From contig NZ_JPUF01000002.1 in the NCBI RefSeq assembly GCF_014737315.1, positions 1-64,000 on the forward strand: 64,000 bases of DNA, written 5' to 3'. The notes beneath the pieces are model-generated. The model did not search any database. It saw nothing but the letters and a program-made list of their open reading frames with translations, and was not told where the DNA came from. Both the position numbers and the translations under genes were made by a program. The first letter of the stretch is position 1. The number at the start of each line of letters is the position of its first letter. The DNA is from Treponema zioleckii. GTDB lineage: Bacteria; Spirochaetota; Spirochaetia; Treponematales; Treponemataceae. Shown piece after piece: positions 8,296 to 16,409 of this stretch.

Positions 8296-9188
8296 CGCGT
8301 GCGCTGCAAAAGGTCAGCCTCGCCCTGCAACTGCTGGCGGGTAAGGTCTTCCTTGTTTTTAAGCATTACGGCCGGAATTCCGTAGGCTTTTTCCAAATCG
8401 TCGTTCGTAAGAACTTCCTCAGGCGTACCAAGGGACATATCCCGGTTCGGGTAAAAAAGCAAAACCAAATCAGAATATTTTTTACTCAAATCAATTTCGT
8501 GCATCGAAATATAAATCGTGGTTCCTGTTTTGTGAACGAATTCCCGAAGATAGGCGAGGGCGATTTCTTTTTGGTAATTTTCCATCGCAAAAAGCGGTTC
8601 GTCCATAAAAATCGAAGAACTTCCGTACAAAATCGAGAATGCAAGAAGAACTCGCTGAATTTCGCCTTTACTCAAATGAGTCAGCTGATGATTCAGCACG
8701 GTTTCAAGCTCAAACACATCGATTACTTCCGAAAGCAAATTTGAATGTGATGAAGAAGGCATTTTATGTTCGTTATCAACCGGCTTGTACTCAGGATTGA
8801 TTGCCGCAGCCTCGCCTTTGTATGTGCCAGCCGAATAAACCTGTGCCAAAAGTTCGCTCACAGTGTCTTCGGTCTCAAATTCCATATTCTGATAAATTAC
8901 CGAGGCAAGGAGATTTTTGCTTTCCTGGCTGAGCGCGAACGGATTTTGTCCCAGCAACGAAATCGAACCAGAATCAGGCTGCAAGCGTCCAGAAGCAAGC
9001 AGCATCAAAGTGGATTTTCCGCAACCGTTCTGCCCAACGAGGCTCACGAACCCTGTCGGCAATGATGCAGAAAAATGCTCGAATATCGGCTTTGGAACAA
9101 TCTGGTTTCCTTTTTCGTCCAAGTCGCCCTCAACAGGCGGATATGTAAATGTTATGTCATTAAATTCTATAAAATTTGTATTTGCCAT
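8292..9188 (-). CDS. Orphan ABC transporter ATP-binding protein
   Basis: A 298-residue ATPase with Walker A GQNGCGKST (52-60), signature LSKGE (172-176), Walker B IFMDEP (193-198) and H-loop H229. An insertion of about 35 residues (117-150, polar) separates the Q-loop region from the signature. The resemblance is to cobalt/energy-coupling (EcfA-like) or general ABC ATPases. No permease or binding protein is adjacent, so the substrate is unknown. It converges on the histidine kinase gene, overlapping its stop by 4 bp. Confidence 0.88.
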   Translation of the reverse strand: MANTNFIEFNDITFTYPPVEGDLDEKGNQIVPKPIFEHFSASLPTGFVSLVGQNGCGKSTLMLLASGRLQPDSGSISLLGQNPFALSQESKNLLASVIYQNMEFETEDTVSELLAQVYSAGTYKGEAAAINPEYKPVDNEHKMPSSSHSNLLSEVIDVFELETVLNHQLTHLSKGEIQRVLLAFSILYGSSSIFMDEPLFAMENYQKEIALAYLREFVHKTGTTIYISMHEIDLSKKYSDLVLLFYPNRDMSLGTPEEVLTNDDLEKAYGIPAVMLKNKEDLTRQQLQGEADLLQRTR

Positions 9189-9342
9189 ACATCAAGAATA
9201 GTAAAAAAAAGGAAGGTTGCAAAGTTTTTTTTACAAAATGACAGAATTGAGAAAAATTTTATTCACACGGGGCAAAAATGCGGAGTTCCTAAAATCCACA
9301 TTTACTTGTCTTGACAAAACATAAATAATTCACGTCAAATCT

Positions 9343-9371
9343 TTGATAAATCTAAGATATGGGTGTATAAT
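9343..9371 (+). promoter_or_regulatory. Sigma70-type promoter for the STAS gene
   Basis: TTGATA (9343-9348), a 17-bp spacer, then a perfect TATAAT (9366-9371). It lies 65 bp upstream of the ATG at 9436. A separate TTGACA at 9311-9316 lacks a good -10. Confidence 0.7.
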
Positions 9372-9435
9372 CAGAAATTATAATTGGCTCTAAAAATTCA
9401 TTTTAAAGAAGCCACAAATATTTAGAGAGCAAAAT

Positions 9436-9984
9436 ATGGACGAAAATTTAGTTGAAATTCCAGACTTCAACAAGCACTGGGATAAAGACCTTAAAATAAC
9501 ATTGTTCAAAGACAGCGAGCGGGATGACGTCTTACATGTACATCTCACAGGAAGAATCGATACCTACAATTCTGATTTTTTTTTGGGAAAGCTGAATAAA
9601 ATTTTCGAATTCGGTATTACAAAGCTTGTTTTCCGATGCTCTTCACTAGAGTACGTTTCTTCTGCCGGGCTTGGAGCTTTCGTTACAGCTTACCAGCGGT
9701 TTGAAAAACATGATGGCGTATTCGTCTTTACGGAACTAAGGCCAAAAGTCCTTGAGATTTTTAATCTTCTTGGATTCAACAAATTGTTTTTTATAACAAA
9801 CGAAGTTACGGAAATCAGTTATTTTTTGCGGGCCGGCGATAAAGCAAAAAAAGTCGTCTTTCCGTTCTCTTTTTTCTGTCCGATATGCGAAAAAAAACTT
9901 CTGGCCACAAAAAGCGGAAATTTCCGCTGCAAAAACTGCAAGTCAATCATTTCTATATCCGACAAGGGCGAAATAAAATTTTAG
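9436..9984 (+). CDS. STAS-domain (anti-sigma antagonist-like) protein with C-terminal zinc ribbon
   Basis: The 182-residue protein has two parts. Residues about 18-135 form a STAS domain of the SpoIIAA/RsbV type, with the phosphorylatable serine position S76 in YVSSAGLG. Residues 147-167 hold two CxxC pairs (C147/C150 and C164/C167), which form a predicted zinc ribbon. STAS proteins act in partner-switching with serine kinases of anti-sigma type. No kinase is nearby. The added zinc ribbon is not part of the usual family and may bind protein or nucleic acid (inference). Confidence 0.85.
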   Translation: MDENLVEIPDFNKHWDKDLKITLFKDSERDDVLHVHLTGRIDTYNSDFFLGKLNKIFEFGITKLVFRCSSLEYVSSAGLGAFVTAYQRFEKHDGVFVFTELRPKVLEIFNLLGFNKLFFITNEVTEISYFLRAGDKAKKVVFPFSFFCPICEKKLLATKSGNFRCKNCKSIISISDKGEIKF

Positions 9985-9991
9985 CGCAGAG

Positions 9992-10082
9992 ATTCCGAAT
10001 CAAATTCGGAATGACCAATAAATGAGGTTCGACTACGCTCAAACAACTCAAATCAAATTCAGTTTGCTGAGCGTGGCCGACC
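9992..10082. repeat. Dispersed palindromic repeat, copy B
   Basis: Contains the hairpin ATTCCGAATCAAATTCGGAAT followed by GACC. A second longer inverted repeat follows: GGTTCGACTACGCTC pairing imperfectly with GCTGAGCGTGGCCGACC. It fills the gap between two converging genes and may also act in transcript termination. Confidence 0.7.
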
Positions 10083-10098
10083 TAAATCGGAGCACAGT

Positions 10099-11259
10099 TT
10101 AAGCCAACAATTCGTCGGCAAGCTTTTCAAGCTGAGCCTGAGTGTCAGAAGTCATCGAAATCTTTACGCTAACTTTTGTCTCAAGGATTTTTAGATTCTT
10201 GCTCTGCTCAAACATTGCCGCCATAGCTTTATTTGCCACAGGTGCCCAGCTTCCGTTTTCAATGAACGCAACCGTGCGATTCTGAAAATTCCGCTCCGTA
10301 AGATGAGAAATAAATTCCTTCATCTTCGGGAAAACACCGCCATTGTACGTCGTTGTTGCAAGAACCAACTTTCCGTAGCGGAACGCGTCTTCAACACATT
10401 CATAAATATCTTCGCGGGCAAGGTCGAACAACGCGATTTTAGGGCAGCCCTTAACCTTTAAGATTTCAGCGAGTTTTTCAACAACCGCTTTTGTATGCCC
10501 GTAAACCGACGTAAACCCAATCGCAATTCCTTCGCTTTCAACGCCGTAGCTAGACCAAATATTGTAAGTATCCAAATAATATTTGAGATTTTCAGAAAGA
10601 ACCGGTCCGTGCAACGGTGCAATTATTTTTATGTCGAGGGCCGAAGCCTTTTTGAGCACAGCCTGCACATTAGCGCCAAATTTTCCGACGATTCCAAAAT
10701 AATATCTTCGAGCCTCGCAAGCCCAGCCTTCAGGATCGTCATAATCATTCGCACCGAATTTTCCGAATCCGTCAGCAGAAAAAAGAACTTTGTCCGCTGA
10801 ATCATAAGTCATAATTACTTCCGGCCAGTGAACATTCGGAGCCGTAATAAACGAAAGAACATGTTTTCCAAGCTCAAGAGTTGAGCCTTCGCCCACAACA
10901 ACCTGTTTTTCAGAAAAATCCGTTCCGAACATTGACTTCATCATTGTAAAGGCCATTTTTGAAGCAACTATTTTTGCTTCAGGGTAAGTCGCAACAAATT
11001 TCTGAATATTCGAAGAGTGATCCATTTCCATGTGCTGAACGACAAGAAAATCCGCTTTTTTGCCGGCAAGAACGTTTTTTACGTTCGAAAGCCATTCGTC
11101 ACCAAAGTCGGCATCAACGCTATCCATTACGGCGATTTTTTCATCAAGAATCACATAAGAATTGTAAGCCATGCCGTTAGGCACATCAAACTGGCCTTCA
11201 AAAAGGTCAATCTTGTGATCATCAACGCCAACATACTTAATCGAATCAGAAATTTGCAT
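10099..11259 (-). CDS. Flavodiiron protein (FprA family)
   Basis: Reduces O2 (to water) or NO (to N2O), protecting anaerobes. The 386-residue protein has a metallo-beta-lactamase-like diiron domain with ligands H76-x-E78-x-D80-H81, H144, D163 and H217, all present. A flavodoxin domain (from about 245, GFTSVYGHTKA FMN loop) follows. The length and order are those of the two-domain class A enzymes, which need an external electron donor such as rubredoxin. None is adjacent. Two small membrane-protein genes lie upstream on the same strand, 83 bp away. Confidence 0.95.
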   Translation of the reverse strand: MQISDSIKYVGVDDHKIDLFEGQFDVPNGMAYNSYVILDEKIAVMDSVDADFGDEWLSNVKNVLAGKKADFLVVQHMEMDHSSNIQKFVATYPEAKIVASKMAFTMMKSMFGTDFSEKQVVVGEGSTLELGKHVLSFITAPNVHWPEVIMTYDSADKVLFSADGFGKFGANDYDDPEGWACEARRYYFGIVGKFGANVQAVLKKASALDIKIIAPLHGPVLSENLKYYLDTYNIWSSYGVESEGIAIGFTSVYGHTKAVVEKLAEILKVKGCPKIALFDLAREDIYECVEDAFRYGKLVLATTTYNGGVFPKMKEFISHLTERNFQNRTVAFIENGSWAPVANKAMAAMFEQSKNLKILETKVSVKISMTSDTQAQLEKLADELLA

Positions 11260-11342
11260 AAGAGCCTCCCCAAAATATTCTGGAATATCCGTTTTGATTT
11301 TTTAGAAGGCCCAAAAAACTAAAAGTCCACGAACCTTCAATA

Positions 11343-11660
11343 TTATTTAGAATTTCTAAACAATACTGATTTTACAACACCTTTTGGATCTTTTACAAAG
11401 AGAATCGCAAGCCAAATTATAAGTCCGAGCGCAACAGCAGAAAGTCCCAGAAAAAAGTCATTGAGCATGTCGAGCGGAGCCGGATTAAAGAATTCCGCGC
11501 CAGATTCCTTGTATTCAAAAATTGCGTCCACGAACCACATGAGCGAAGCTCCCCAATACATAAAGCAGAGAGTTCCAATTTTCATCTCGGTTCTGGCTTC
11601 GCTTTTATACCAGATGGCAGTGCAAATGCAAGCCGCAAAAACAGTCGTCAAAAGTGTCAT
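11343..11660 (-). CDS. Small membrane protein of unknown function
   Basis: A 105-residue protein with about three predicted TM segments (about 1-16, 29-46, 68-90) and a basic C-terminus. Its start overlaps the stop of the 137-residue gene by 4 bp, so the two are translationally coupled and probably interact. Not recognised. It lies upstream of the flavodiiron protein, but whether it is co-transcribed with it is unknown. Confidence 0.75.
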   Translation of the reverse strand: MTLLTTVFAACICTAIWYKSEARTEMKIGTLCFMYWGASLMWFVDAIFEYKESGAEFFNPAPLDMLNDFFLGLSAVALGLIIWLAILFVKDPKGVVKSVLFRNSK

Positions 11661-12070
11661 ACGCTCTTACCACCCTTTAAAGCAGATTTTTCCATTACAG
11701 AACTAACCCCCACAAGGATTCCCCAGACAACTGTCACCAAAACTGCCATTCCAACTCCGGCAGTCGCCATTTCGTGAAGCATTTCGCCAGTCTCGCCATT
11801 CTGAACAGCTGTCAAAAACGGAAAGAACGGAACAACTTCGCCATGCCAGACATGTTCAAAAGCGAGAAGGGCAGAGCCACCCCAAAGCATTTTGTTGAGC
11901 CAGCCGAGCTTTGTTGAGAATTTGATTTTTTTCTCTCCGGATGCACCTGAAATTTCCTCCGGTTTTGAAACAGAAATCGAAAGTTTTTCTTCCCTGTATT
12001 TTAAAATCTTCTCCGCAGCCGTCGTAACGATTGCCTCAACAACAGGAACCACAAAACAAGCCATAAACAA
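11657..12070 (-). CDS. Small membrane protein of unknown function
   Basis: A 137-residue protein with an N-terminal hydrophobic segment (1-18), a charged cytosolic stretch (20-50) and about two further TM segments (about 60-85, 100-125). HVWHGE (73-78) and HEM near 99 put several histidines and acidic residues close to membrane segments. Metal or cofactor binding is possible but unproven. The RBS GGAGG lies upstream. First gene of a coupled pair. Confidence 0.75.
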   Translation of the reverse strand: MFMACFVVPVVEAIVTTAAEKILKYREEKLSISVSKPEEISGASGEKKIKFSTKLGWLNKMLWGGSALLAFEHVWHGEVVPFFPFLTAVQNGETGEMLHEMATAGVGMAVLVTVVWGILVGVSSVMEKSALKGGKSV

Positions 12071-12104
12071 GCCTCCAATTATTTAAAAAACTATACTACA
12101 ACAG

Positions 12105-12121
12105 TGATAGCGTTACTATCA
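12105..12121. promoter_or_regulatory. Palindrome, possible operator
   Basis: TGATAG-CGTTA-CTATCA is a perfect 6-bp inverted repeat in the divergent gap between the membrane-protein pair and the acidic protein. Its size and place fit a repressor site, but no regulator is nearby. Confidence 0.35.
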
Positions 12122-12171
12122 GATTCTATACGATTTACAATCATAAATAAAGGTCGTAAAATCTAAAAAAT

Positions 12172-12651
12172 ATGACTAACGACGAACTTTTAATAGAATC
12201 ATTACAAACAATACAAAATCAGGTAAAAGAAGAACTTGCAGAAATCACAGAAAACGACAAAACGAGCAATGTTTTGCGGGAAGATTACGAAGAAGTTCTT
12301 GAACTTTTGGGCTATCTCGTTCCAAAAATCACGGGAATCGATTCACTTTACGAAGAACTTGAAGAGGACGAATTTGAATTTATCGTTGACTGTCTGGAAA
12401 ATTATCAGGAAGTCTTTGTAATTGACGGAAGAAACCCTGAAAAACTCAAAGCAGATGAAGAAAAATACTCCCAGCTAACAGACATTCTGTTCGACCTGTA
12501 CGGAGACGACGACGATTTTTCCGAGGAAGATCTTGACGAAGAAATCACTGACGACGACGTGGAAGATTTTTATAAAAACAAAGGACCGGATGAAGAACTT
12601 TCTGAAGAAGACTACAAAGATGCACTCAAAGAGACCAAAGAAAATGTTTAG
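12172..12651 (+). CDS. Acidic cytosolic protein of unknown function
   Basis: A 159-residue, strongly acidic protein with runs of Asp/Glu, especially about 118-150. It has no signal peptide or TM segment. It is probably mostly helical. No strong RBS is visible. Its end overlaps the next gene's chosen ATG by 8 bp, so the two are probably coupled. Not recognised. Confidence 0.7.
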   Translation: MTNDELLIESLQTIQNQVKEELAEITENDKTSNVLREDYEEVLELLGYLVPKITGIDSLYEELEEDEFEFIVDCLENYQEVFVIDGRNPEKLKADEEKYSQLTDILFDLYGDDDDFSEEDLDEEITDDDVEDFYKNKGPDEELSEEDYKDALKETKENV

Positions 12652-13330
12652 AAAACAAATCGGATTTATCGCAGTTTTATTCTCGCTCGCTTGCATGAGC
12701 TTATTCGCAGAATCCGACGAGCGCAGTGGTTTTGTAGATGGTTTTGACGAAACTAAATACAAAGAAGCCACTTTTGAAGAAGCGACAAGAGAATCCAAAA
12801 ACTGGACTGGCGAGCCAAAATACTTTAAAACCAAATGCCACATAATCGAAAATACACAATATTATGGCTACGTTCTGGGTTTTTACAGCGATGCCGACAG
12901 AAAAGATTTTAATCACGATGACACAAAATATCTGCACAGTTTTCCAAAAGACATTTCGATGTTCACCAGCGTTGAAATCTACTATCACTATTTTGCGTAT
13001 GCAGGAAGTTACCAATGCAACGGAAAAGAAATTGACGGTTGGAAAGTCTTAGACGACGTGCGTTTTGTAGGACAAAGATACAAAGCCACCGGAAACCTGA
13101 GAATCCGCGAATCCCCGTCGCTACAGGCTGGGCAAGTGGGCAGAATCCCACAAGGCGAATATGCCACAATCTTAGAAGTTGGCGAAAAAACTGCAATCGA
13201 CGGAATCGAGTCCGCATGGGTAAAAGTGCGCACACAAAGCGGCAAAGAAGGCTGGTGCTTCGCCGGCTACCTTACCGACGGCACTGAATACCGCGAAAAA
13301 CCGTGGACCAGCGGGAAAGCTGGAGAATAA
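12644..13330 (+). CDS. Exported protein with C-terminal bacterial SH3 domain
   Basis: I chose the ATG at 12644, which starts a clean signal peptide (residues 1-22, MFRKQIGFIAVLFSLACMSL..). An upstream in-frame start would put 37 basic residues before it. The 228-residue protein has a novel N-terminal part rich in Tyr/Asp/Lys. From about 145 to 215 it has a bacterial SH3 domain (GNLRIRESPSLQAGQVGRI, then WVKVRTQSGKEGWCFAGYL). Such domains bind peptidoglycan or envelope ligands. It overlaps the acidic protein gene and is followed 1 bp later by another unknown gene. Confidence 0.8.
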   Translation: MFRKQIGFIAVLFSLACMSLFAESDERSGFVDGFDETKYKEATFEEATRESKNWTGEPKYFKTKCHIIENTQYYGYVLGFYSDADRKDFNHDDTKYLHSFPKDISMFTSVEIYYHYFAYAGSYQCNGKEIDGWKVLDDVRFVGQRYKATGNLRIRESPSLQAGQVGRIPQGEYATILEVGEKTAIDGIESAWVKVRTQSGKEGWCFAGYLTDGTEYREKPWTSGKAGE

Positions 13331-13331
13331 A

Positions 13332-13952
13332 ATGGGATTTTTATCAATAGCCGGATTCGGAAAATCAAAAGAAGAAAAGTTCTGGAACTGGTTTTGCAAA
13401 AACTCTGCTGAGATTTTTGATTTTGAAAAAGACCAAGAATCAGTTTTTGACAAAATCCAAGCCGAACTTGGCAAAATCGATGTAAATCTGACTTTTGAAA
13501 TCAGCTCTAAAAAGGGCGGAAAGCGCGATTTTATCTTGAGCGCGGACGGAATTTTATCCGTTTTTCCTGCAGTTGAAGCTCTGTTTTCAAAAAAGCCTGA
13601 TTTGCCAGAATGGAATTTCGTGAAGTTCCGCCCTCGAAGAGCAATCGGAAACTCAATTCGCTTTGGCAATATTGAGCTCTTTCCCCGCGACGTGCGCTTT
13701 TTGCTCGTTGACGATGATGACGAGAAAATCGGGATTGTGCTGTTTTTGAACGGCTATGACGGCTCTTCTCTTTTTAATCAGATTGGTTTTTTGTTCTTGG
13801 ACGAAAGCCTTGGCGAGTTTGACGTTGAAACAAAAGTCGGCGGCATTTCTTTCGTGGGCTTTGAAAGCGAGCATTTTGAAAAGTCAAAGCCAATCGAAGA
13901 ACTTCCTGCTACGTTCGACAAGGCAAAAGCGGGAAAAAACGTATTGTCGTAG
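13332..13952 (+). CDS. Cytosolic protein of unknown function
   Basis: A 206-residue protein starting MGFLSIAGFGKSKEEKFWNWF, with the ATG 1 bp after the upstream stop. It lacks a signal peptide. The pattern (KFWNWFCKNS, then VFDKIQAELGKIDVNLTFEI, then WNFVKFRPRR) resembles families of small proteins often found near SH3 or suppressor-like proteins, but I cannot name one. It is the last gene of the three-gene run starting at 12172. Confidence 0.72.
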   Translation: MGFLSIAGFGKSKEEKFWNWFCKNSAEIFDFEKDQESVFDKIQAELGKIDVNLTFEISSKKGGKRDFILSADGILSVFPAVEALFSKKPDLPEWNFVKFRPRRAIGNSIRFGNIELFPRDVRFLLVDDDDEKIGIVLFLNGYDGSSLFNQIGFLFLDESLGEFDVETKVGGISFVGFESEHFEKSKPIEELPATFDKAKAGKNVLS

Positions 13953-13971
13953 AAGTTTTGAAAGAAACTAT

Positions 13972-14050
13972 TGTCATGCTGAACTCGTTTCAACATCTGC
14001 GGTTGCTGAGCGTAGTCGAAGCATAGATTCCGAAACGAGTTCGGAATGAC
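13972..14050. repeat. Dispersed palindromic repeat, copy C
   Basis: Begins TGTCATGCTGAACTCG and ends GAGTTCGGAATGAC. It includes GCTGAGCGTAGTCGAAGC, a version of the inner arm seen in copy B. It lies between two gene ends that face each other. Confidence 0.78.
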
Positions 14051-14067
14051 TCTTGAAACGAACCTTT

Positions 14068-14821
14068 TTAGGCGTCCCCATCCGTTTCGCCCTCGCTCCT
14101 TTTGTGAAGGAGGACGAAAAGCCCCTCGCAGAGCATGTAGCCGAAAATAATCGTTCCCGTCTTGAACTGAAAAATAGAGTCGTCGCAGTTCTGCCAAAAC
14201 ACAAGGGGAAGAAGAGGCTGGCTAATCAAATGCGAGGCGACAGGAAGAAAAAGCAGAAGCGGAAACTCCCATTTTCTCAATTTGAGCTTTAGCAAAAAAG
14301 TCAGAAGCACATTCATCAAAAACGGCACGGCGAGCGGCGCTAAAAGCACAAGACAAAAGCAAACGGCGTAAGAGACGACAAGAACAAGATTTTTGACAAT
14401 CCCGATTCTTCACTTGAACAAAAAGTACGAGAGTTGCAATAAAAACAGTAAGCCGTATACTGAACGACCCGTTTGAGAGCAATTCCGCAAAGCCAATATT
14501 TTTCCAAATGAAGCGACAGATGTCAATTACATAGCCGATTAAAATCATGTTTGCGAGTGTTCCGAACCCTATCATCTCAGAGACGAAGATAATAGTGAAA
14601 ATTAGCATAAGACCATAAACAAGCACTTCTGTATTGCCTAAACGCCAGTTAAGCGTTGATGCTATATTCAGATTCATAAAGCTTGCAGGATCTGTGCCCC
14701 ATCCAATTTCAACAAGAATAGAAACGAAAACGCCCATTAAAAGGACTCCAGGAAGCATAAATGCAAGCCTTTTTCCAAAATTAGGGACAAAAAACTGTTT
14801 AAGCGAAAATTTCATGTGCAT
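14068..14821 (-). pseudogene. Decayed YitT/YczE-like membrane protein gene
   Basis: The first frame (from the ATG at 14821 or 14815) gives about 140 residues of multi-pass membrane sequence (GWGTDPASFMNL loop, then several TM segments) that resembles the YitT/YczE group. It then turns into an Arg/Ser/Cys-rich tail with no membrane character, from about 14400 to 14222. In the neighbouring frame 14409-14068 there is an uninterrupted hydrophobic sequence ending FVLLHKRSEGETDGDA, with only a GTG (14349) as start. The simplest reading is a frameshift or fusion near 14400. Two separate short genes cannot be excluded. Confidence 0.5.
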
Positions 14822-14905
14822 GATAAACTAATGTCGAGTTTCAAGCAGTCAAAGAATATTTAATTTCAAAAAACATAAATTCCTATAGAAAAAGTATAAA
14901 AACTG

Positions 14906-14935
14906 TTGACAGCAAACCTCATAATCTTGTAAAGT
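14906..14935 (+). promoter_or_regulatory. Promoter of the metK operon
   Basis: TTGACA (14906-14911), an 18-bp spacer and TAAAGT (14930-14935). The predicted transcript would start near 14942. That leaves about 270 nt of leader before metK, holding a short ORF and several hairpins. Confidence 0.55.
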
Positions 14936-14993
14936 CTTTGTATTACTTATTATTCATATATATTTAGTAGGAATTAAAAAAAGAGAGGTATTT

Positions 14994-15086
14994 ATGCACA
15001 GAGACAGTCAATTTTTTCTTCTTAACTATTGTTGTGGGTGCAGCGTAAAAAAGGAAACTTCGAAAAAGTTCAGTTTTTCGAAGTAA
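14994..15086 (+). CDS. Putative Cys-rich leader peptide
   Basis: A 30-codon ORF with an ATG at 14994, preceded by GAGAGG. It ends at a TAA at 15084-15086. The middle reads NYCCGCS, three Cys codons within four (13, 14 and 16), followed by a Lys/Ser-rich tail. The last codons lie in a perfect 11-bp hairpin (15057-15067 with 15074-15084). The layout is that of an attenuation-type leader peptide. Cys-rich leaders are known ahead of sulfur genes in some bacteria. Here cysteine sensing is inference. It is not a member of a family I can name. Confidence 0.55.
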   Translation: MHRDSQFFLLNYCCGCSVKKETSKKFSFSK

Positions 15087-15107
15087 CTATGAAAATCAAA
15101 AATATCC

Positions 15108-15127
15108 CCGACCTGTGTGACAGTCGG
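15108..15127 (+). promoter_or_regulatory. Hairpin in the metK leader
   Basis: CCGA-c-CTGT-gtg-ACAG-TCGG (15108-15127) is followed by AT-rich sequence and, 20 bases later, a run of eight T (15143-15150). The T-run does not abut the stem, so a simple terminator is doubtful. It could be part of an alternative fold with the leader hairpin. Confidence 0.35.
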
Positions 15128-15155
15128 ATTTTAAGACATTTAATTTTTTTTAGGT

Positions 15156-15195
15156 AAACTCGTTGCTTGAGTGCAACGCCGCTGACGCGGAGTTT
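15156..15195 (+). promoter_or_regulatory. Three-way-junction RNA just before the metK RBS
   Basis: Three stems pair with no unpaired junction bases: P1 AAACT/AGTTT (15156-15160, 15191-15195), P2 CGTTGC/GCAACG (15161-15166, 15173-15178) and P3 CCGC/GCGG (15179-15182, 15187-15190). It ends five bases before the AGG ribosome-binding sequence of metK. Its place fits translational control. I could not match it to a known SAM riboswitch consensus. Confidence 0.45.
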
Positions 15196-15210
15196 TTATA
15201 GGAAAAAAAT

Positions 15211-16392
15211 ATGAGCAAATTATTTACATCAGAATCAGTAACAGAAGGACACCCAGATAAAATTGCAGACCAGATTTCGGATGCAATCTTGGACGCTCTT
15301 ATTGAGCAGGATCCATATTCACGCGTAGCTGCCGAGACCACAGTTGCCACAGGACTTGCGCTTATCGTAGGCGAAATTACCACAAAAGCTTACGTTGATA
15401 TTTCAAAAATCGTAAGAAAGACAATCCGCGATATTGGCTACACAGGAAACTTTGAGGGTTTCGATGCAGATTCCATCGCTGTTCTCCAGTCAATCGACGA
15501 GCAGTCCGCTGACATTGCCCTTGGTGTAGACAAAGCCTTTGAAAGCAAGCAGGACGGAGTTACAGAGGACTTTGGTACAGGTGCGGGCGACCAAGGAATC
15601 ATCTTTGGCTATGCAACTGATGAGACTCCTGAATATTTGCCTCCGGCAATCAGTTTTGCACACCGCCTGACACAGCAGCTTGCAAAAGTTCGCAAGGATG
15701 GAACTCTTCCATATCTTCGTCCAGACGGAAAATCTCAGGTTACTGTTGAATTTGATGATTCTGGAAAGGTAAAACGAGTCCATACTATTGTAATCTCAAC
15801 ACAGCACTCACCTGATGTTTCCCTTGAAAAAATCCGCGCGGATGTTATTGAGCATGTTGTAAAGCCAGTTATTCCTGCAGAGCTTTTGGACTCAGACACA
15901 ATTTATTATGTAAATCCTACAGGACGCTTTGTTATTGGCGGACCGCAGGGAGATTCTGGTCTTACAGGACGAAAGATTGTCGTTGATACTTACGGTGGTA
16001 CAGGACGACACGGAGGCGGTGCGTTTAGTGGAAAAGACCCGACAAAGGTTGACCGTTCGGCAGCTTATGCGGCTCGCTGGGTAGCAAAGAATCTTGTGGC
16101 TGCAGGAGCCGCTAAGAAAGTTGAGGTTGAGGTTGCCTACGCTATTGGCGTTGCAAAGCCTGTTTCTGTTGCTGTTGATACATTTGGTACAGGAACCGTA
16201 AGCGATGAGAAGATTGTAGATGCTATCAATGCCGTATTTGATTTGCGCCCTGCCGCTATCATTAGTGCCCTTGACCTTCGCCGCCCGATTTACAAGAAGA
16301 CAGCTGCTTATGGTCATTTTGGACGTGATGATAAAGATTTTACTTGGGAACGCCTTGACAAAGTGGATGCTATCAAAGCTGCATTGAAATAG
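15211..16392 (+). CDS. metK: S-adenosylmethionine synthetase
   Basis: Makes SAM from methionine and ATP. The 393-residue protein has the three-repeat MAT fold and its hallmarks: [15 protein letters not shown] (about 9-23, the ATP/Mg site), [12 protein letters not shown] (about 123-134) and [19 protein letters not shown] (about 268-286). Unusually, it is the first gene of an operon with a radical SAM enzyme and a sulfonate/taurine-type ABC transporter. Its stop overlaps a possible GTG of the next ORF by one base. It could be a dedicated second copy or the only MetK; the window cannot tell. Confidence 0.95.
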   Translation: MSKLFTSESVTEGHPDKIADQISDAILDALIEQDPYSRVAAETTVATGLALIVGEITTKAYVDISKIVRKTIRDIGYTGNFEGFDADSIAVLQSIDEQSADIALGVDKAFESKQDGVTEDFGTGAGDQGIIFGYATDETPEYLPPAISFAHRLTQQLAKVRKDGTLPYLRPDGKSQVTVEFDDSGKVKRVHTIVISTQHSPDVSLEKIRADVIEHVVKPVIPAELLDSDTIYYVNPTGRFVIGGPQGDSGLTGRKIVVDTYGGTGRHGGGAFSGKDPTKVDRSAAYAARWVAKNLVAAGAAKKVEVEVAYAIGVAKPVSVAVDTFGTGTVSDEKIVDAINAVFDLRPAAIISALDLRRPIYKKTAAYGHFGRDDKDFTWERLDKVDAIKAALK

Positions 16393-16409
16393 TGAGAGAG
16401 GAGTGGCTT

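Noticed and set aside
10026-10082. tRNA-like GGTTCGA motif
   Set aside because: It is one arm of the dispersed palindromic repeat; no acceptor stem or anticodon arm can be drawn.
15108-15150. Intrinsic terminator (attenuator) in the metK leader
   Set aside because: The hairpin and the T-run are separated by about 20 bases, so a standard terminator is not supported.
14942-15210. Known SAM riboswitch (SAM-I, SMK) in the metK leader
   Set aside because: The position fits, but I could not match the conserved cores of these classes. Reported only as an unclassified structured leader.
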